A stretch of DNA of 64,000 nucleotides. Origin: Desulfovibrio sp. (GTDB taxonomy: Bacteria; Desulfobacterota; Desulfovibrionia; Desulfovibrionales; Desulfovibrionaceae). This document shows positions 63,971 through 64,000 of this stretch, piece after piece; within the stretch, counting starts at the first letter, position 1, and the number at the start of each line of letters is the position of its first letter. The notes under the pieces were generated by a model. It was given only the letters and a program-made list of their open reading frames with translations. It was not told where the DNA came from and did not search any database. The stretch lies in contig JAQYWK010000001.1 of assembly GCA_030145055.1 (NCBI GenBank), positions 248,001 through 312,000 on the forward strand. The letters are read 5' to 3'. A program made the translations under genes and the position numbers.

Positions 63971-64000
63971 ACAGAACCAATTACGCAATTCACAAAAATA

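Overview
The window looks like chromosomal DNA of a free-living, motile, Gram-negative, mostly anaerobic bacterium, probably a marine member of the Desulfovibrio group. This is inferred from gene content and not from any database match. Supporting genes are a class III (oxygen-sensitive) and a class II (B12-dependent) ribonucleotide reductase, a ferredoxin-thioredoxin reductase catalytic subunit, multi-cluster Fe-S proteins, the ablAB pair for the salt-stress solute N-acetyl-beta-lysine, a MucR-type regulator, heptosyltransferase and other surface-polysaccharide genes, FliM, and several PAS/7TM signalling proteins. Base composition is moderately AT-rich. No rRNA, tRNA, CRISPR array or complete insertion sequence was seen.

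Layout. 1-2.3 kb: a TPR membrane protein cut by the window edge and a family 2 glycosyltransferase. 2.5-5.5 kb: small proteins, an Fe-S protein and a TauE/SafE permease. 5.7-8.4 kb: nrdD with a long leader containing a cobalamin riboswitch. 8.4-9.7 kb: a MarR regulator and a His-rich metal-exporter-like protein with twin operators. 9.8-22.8 kb: three surface proteins sharing a C-terminal anchoring signal, interrupted by fumC, an amidohydrolase-like gene and a nuclease-like gene. 22.9-31.6 kb: a 7TM sensor, an old-yellow-enzyme, gene debris, ablAB, a PAS-LuxR regulator and a DUF523/DUF1722 protein. 32-35.7 kb: a ferredoxin-thioredoxin reductase subunit and nrdJ, again behind a riboswitch leader. 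35.8-45.2 kb: GntR, GAPDH, a possible integron-type cassette, glmS, rdgB, a histidine kinase, rimO and ppnP. 45.2-47.1 kb: Rhs debris. 47.1-58.4 kb: envelope and housekeeping genes (SPOR lipoprotein, heptosyltransferase, glpX, amidase, ManC). 58.4-64 kb: MucR, a VanY-type peptidase, fliM and the start of a sugar-nucleotide/glycan locus (fdtA/fdtB type).

The most interesting system is the pair of ribonucleotide reductase control regions. nrdD (minus strand) and nrdJ (plus strand), about 25 kb apart, carry paralogous control regions of about 500 bp. Each has a near-identical 32-bp upstream box about 100 bp before the -35, the same promoter layout, a cobalamin riboswitch, and a further conserved leader of about 170 nt. 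Predicted helices in this second part keep pairing although their sequences differ, so the leader appears to be a structured RNA larger than the B12 aptamer alone. It sits on both the B12-independent and the B12-dependent enzyme, so simple B12 repression of an alternative isozyme does not explain it. An upstream ferredoxin-thioredoxin reductase subunit may supply reductant for NrdJ.

Other points of note are the shared GC-x-x-NP C-terminal signal of three surface proteins, a fused and frameshifted tandem copy of one of them, an attC-like palindrome that overlaps the stop codon of a small orphan gene, a displaced Rhs toxin-type cassette, and several enzymes whose catalytic residues appear to be lost.
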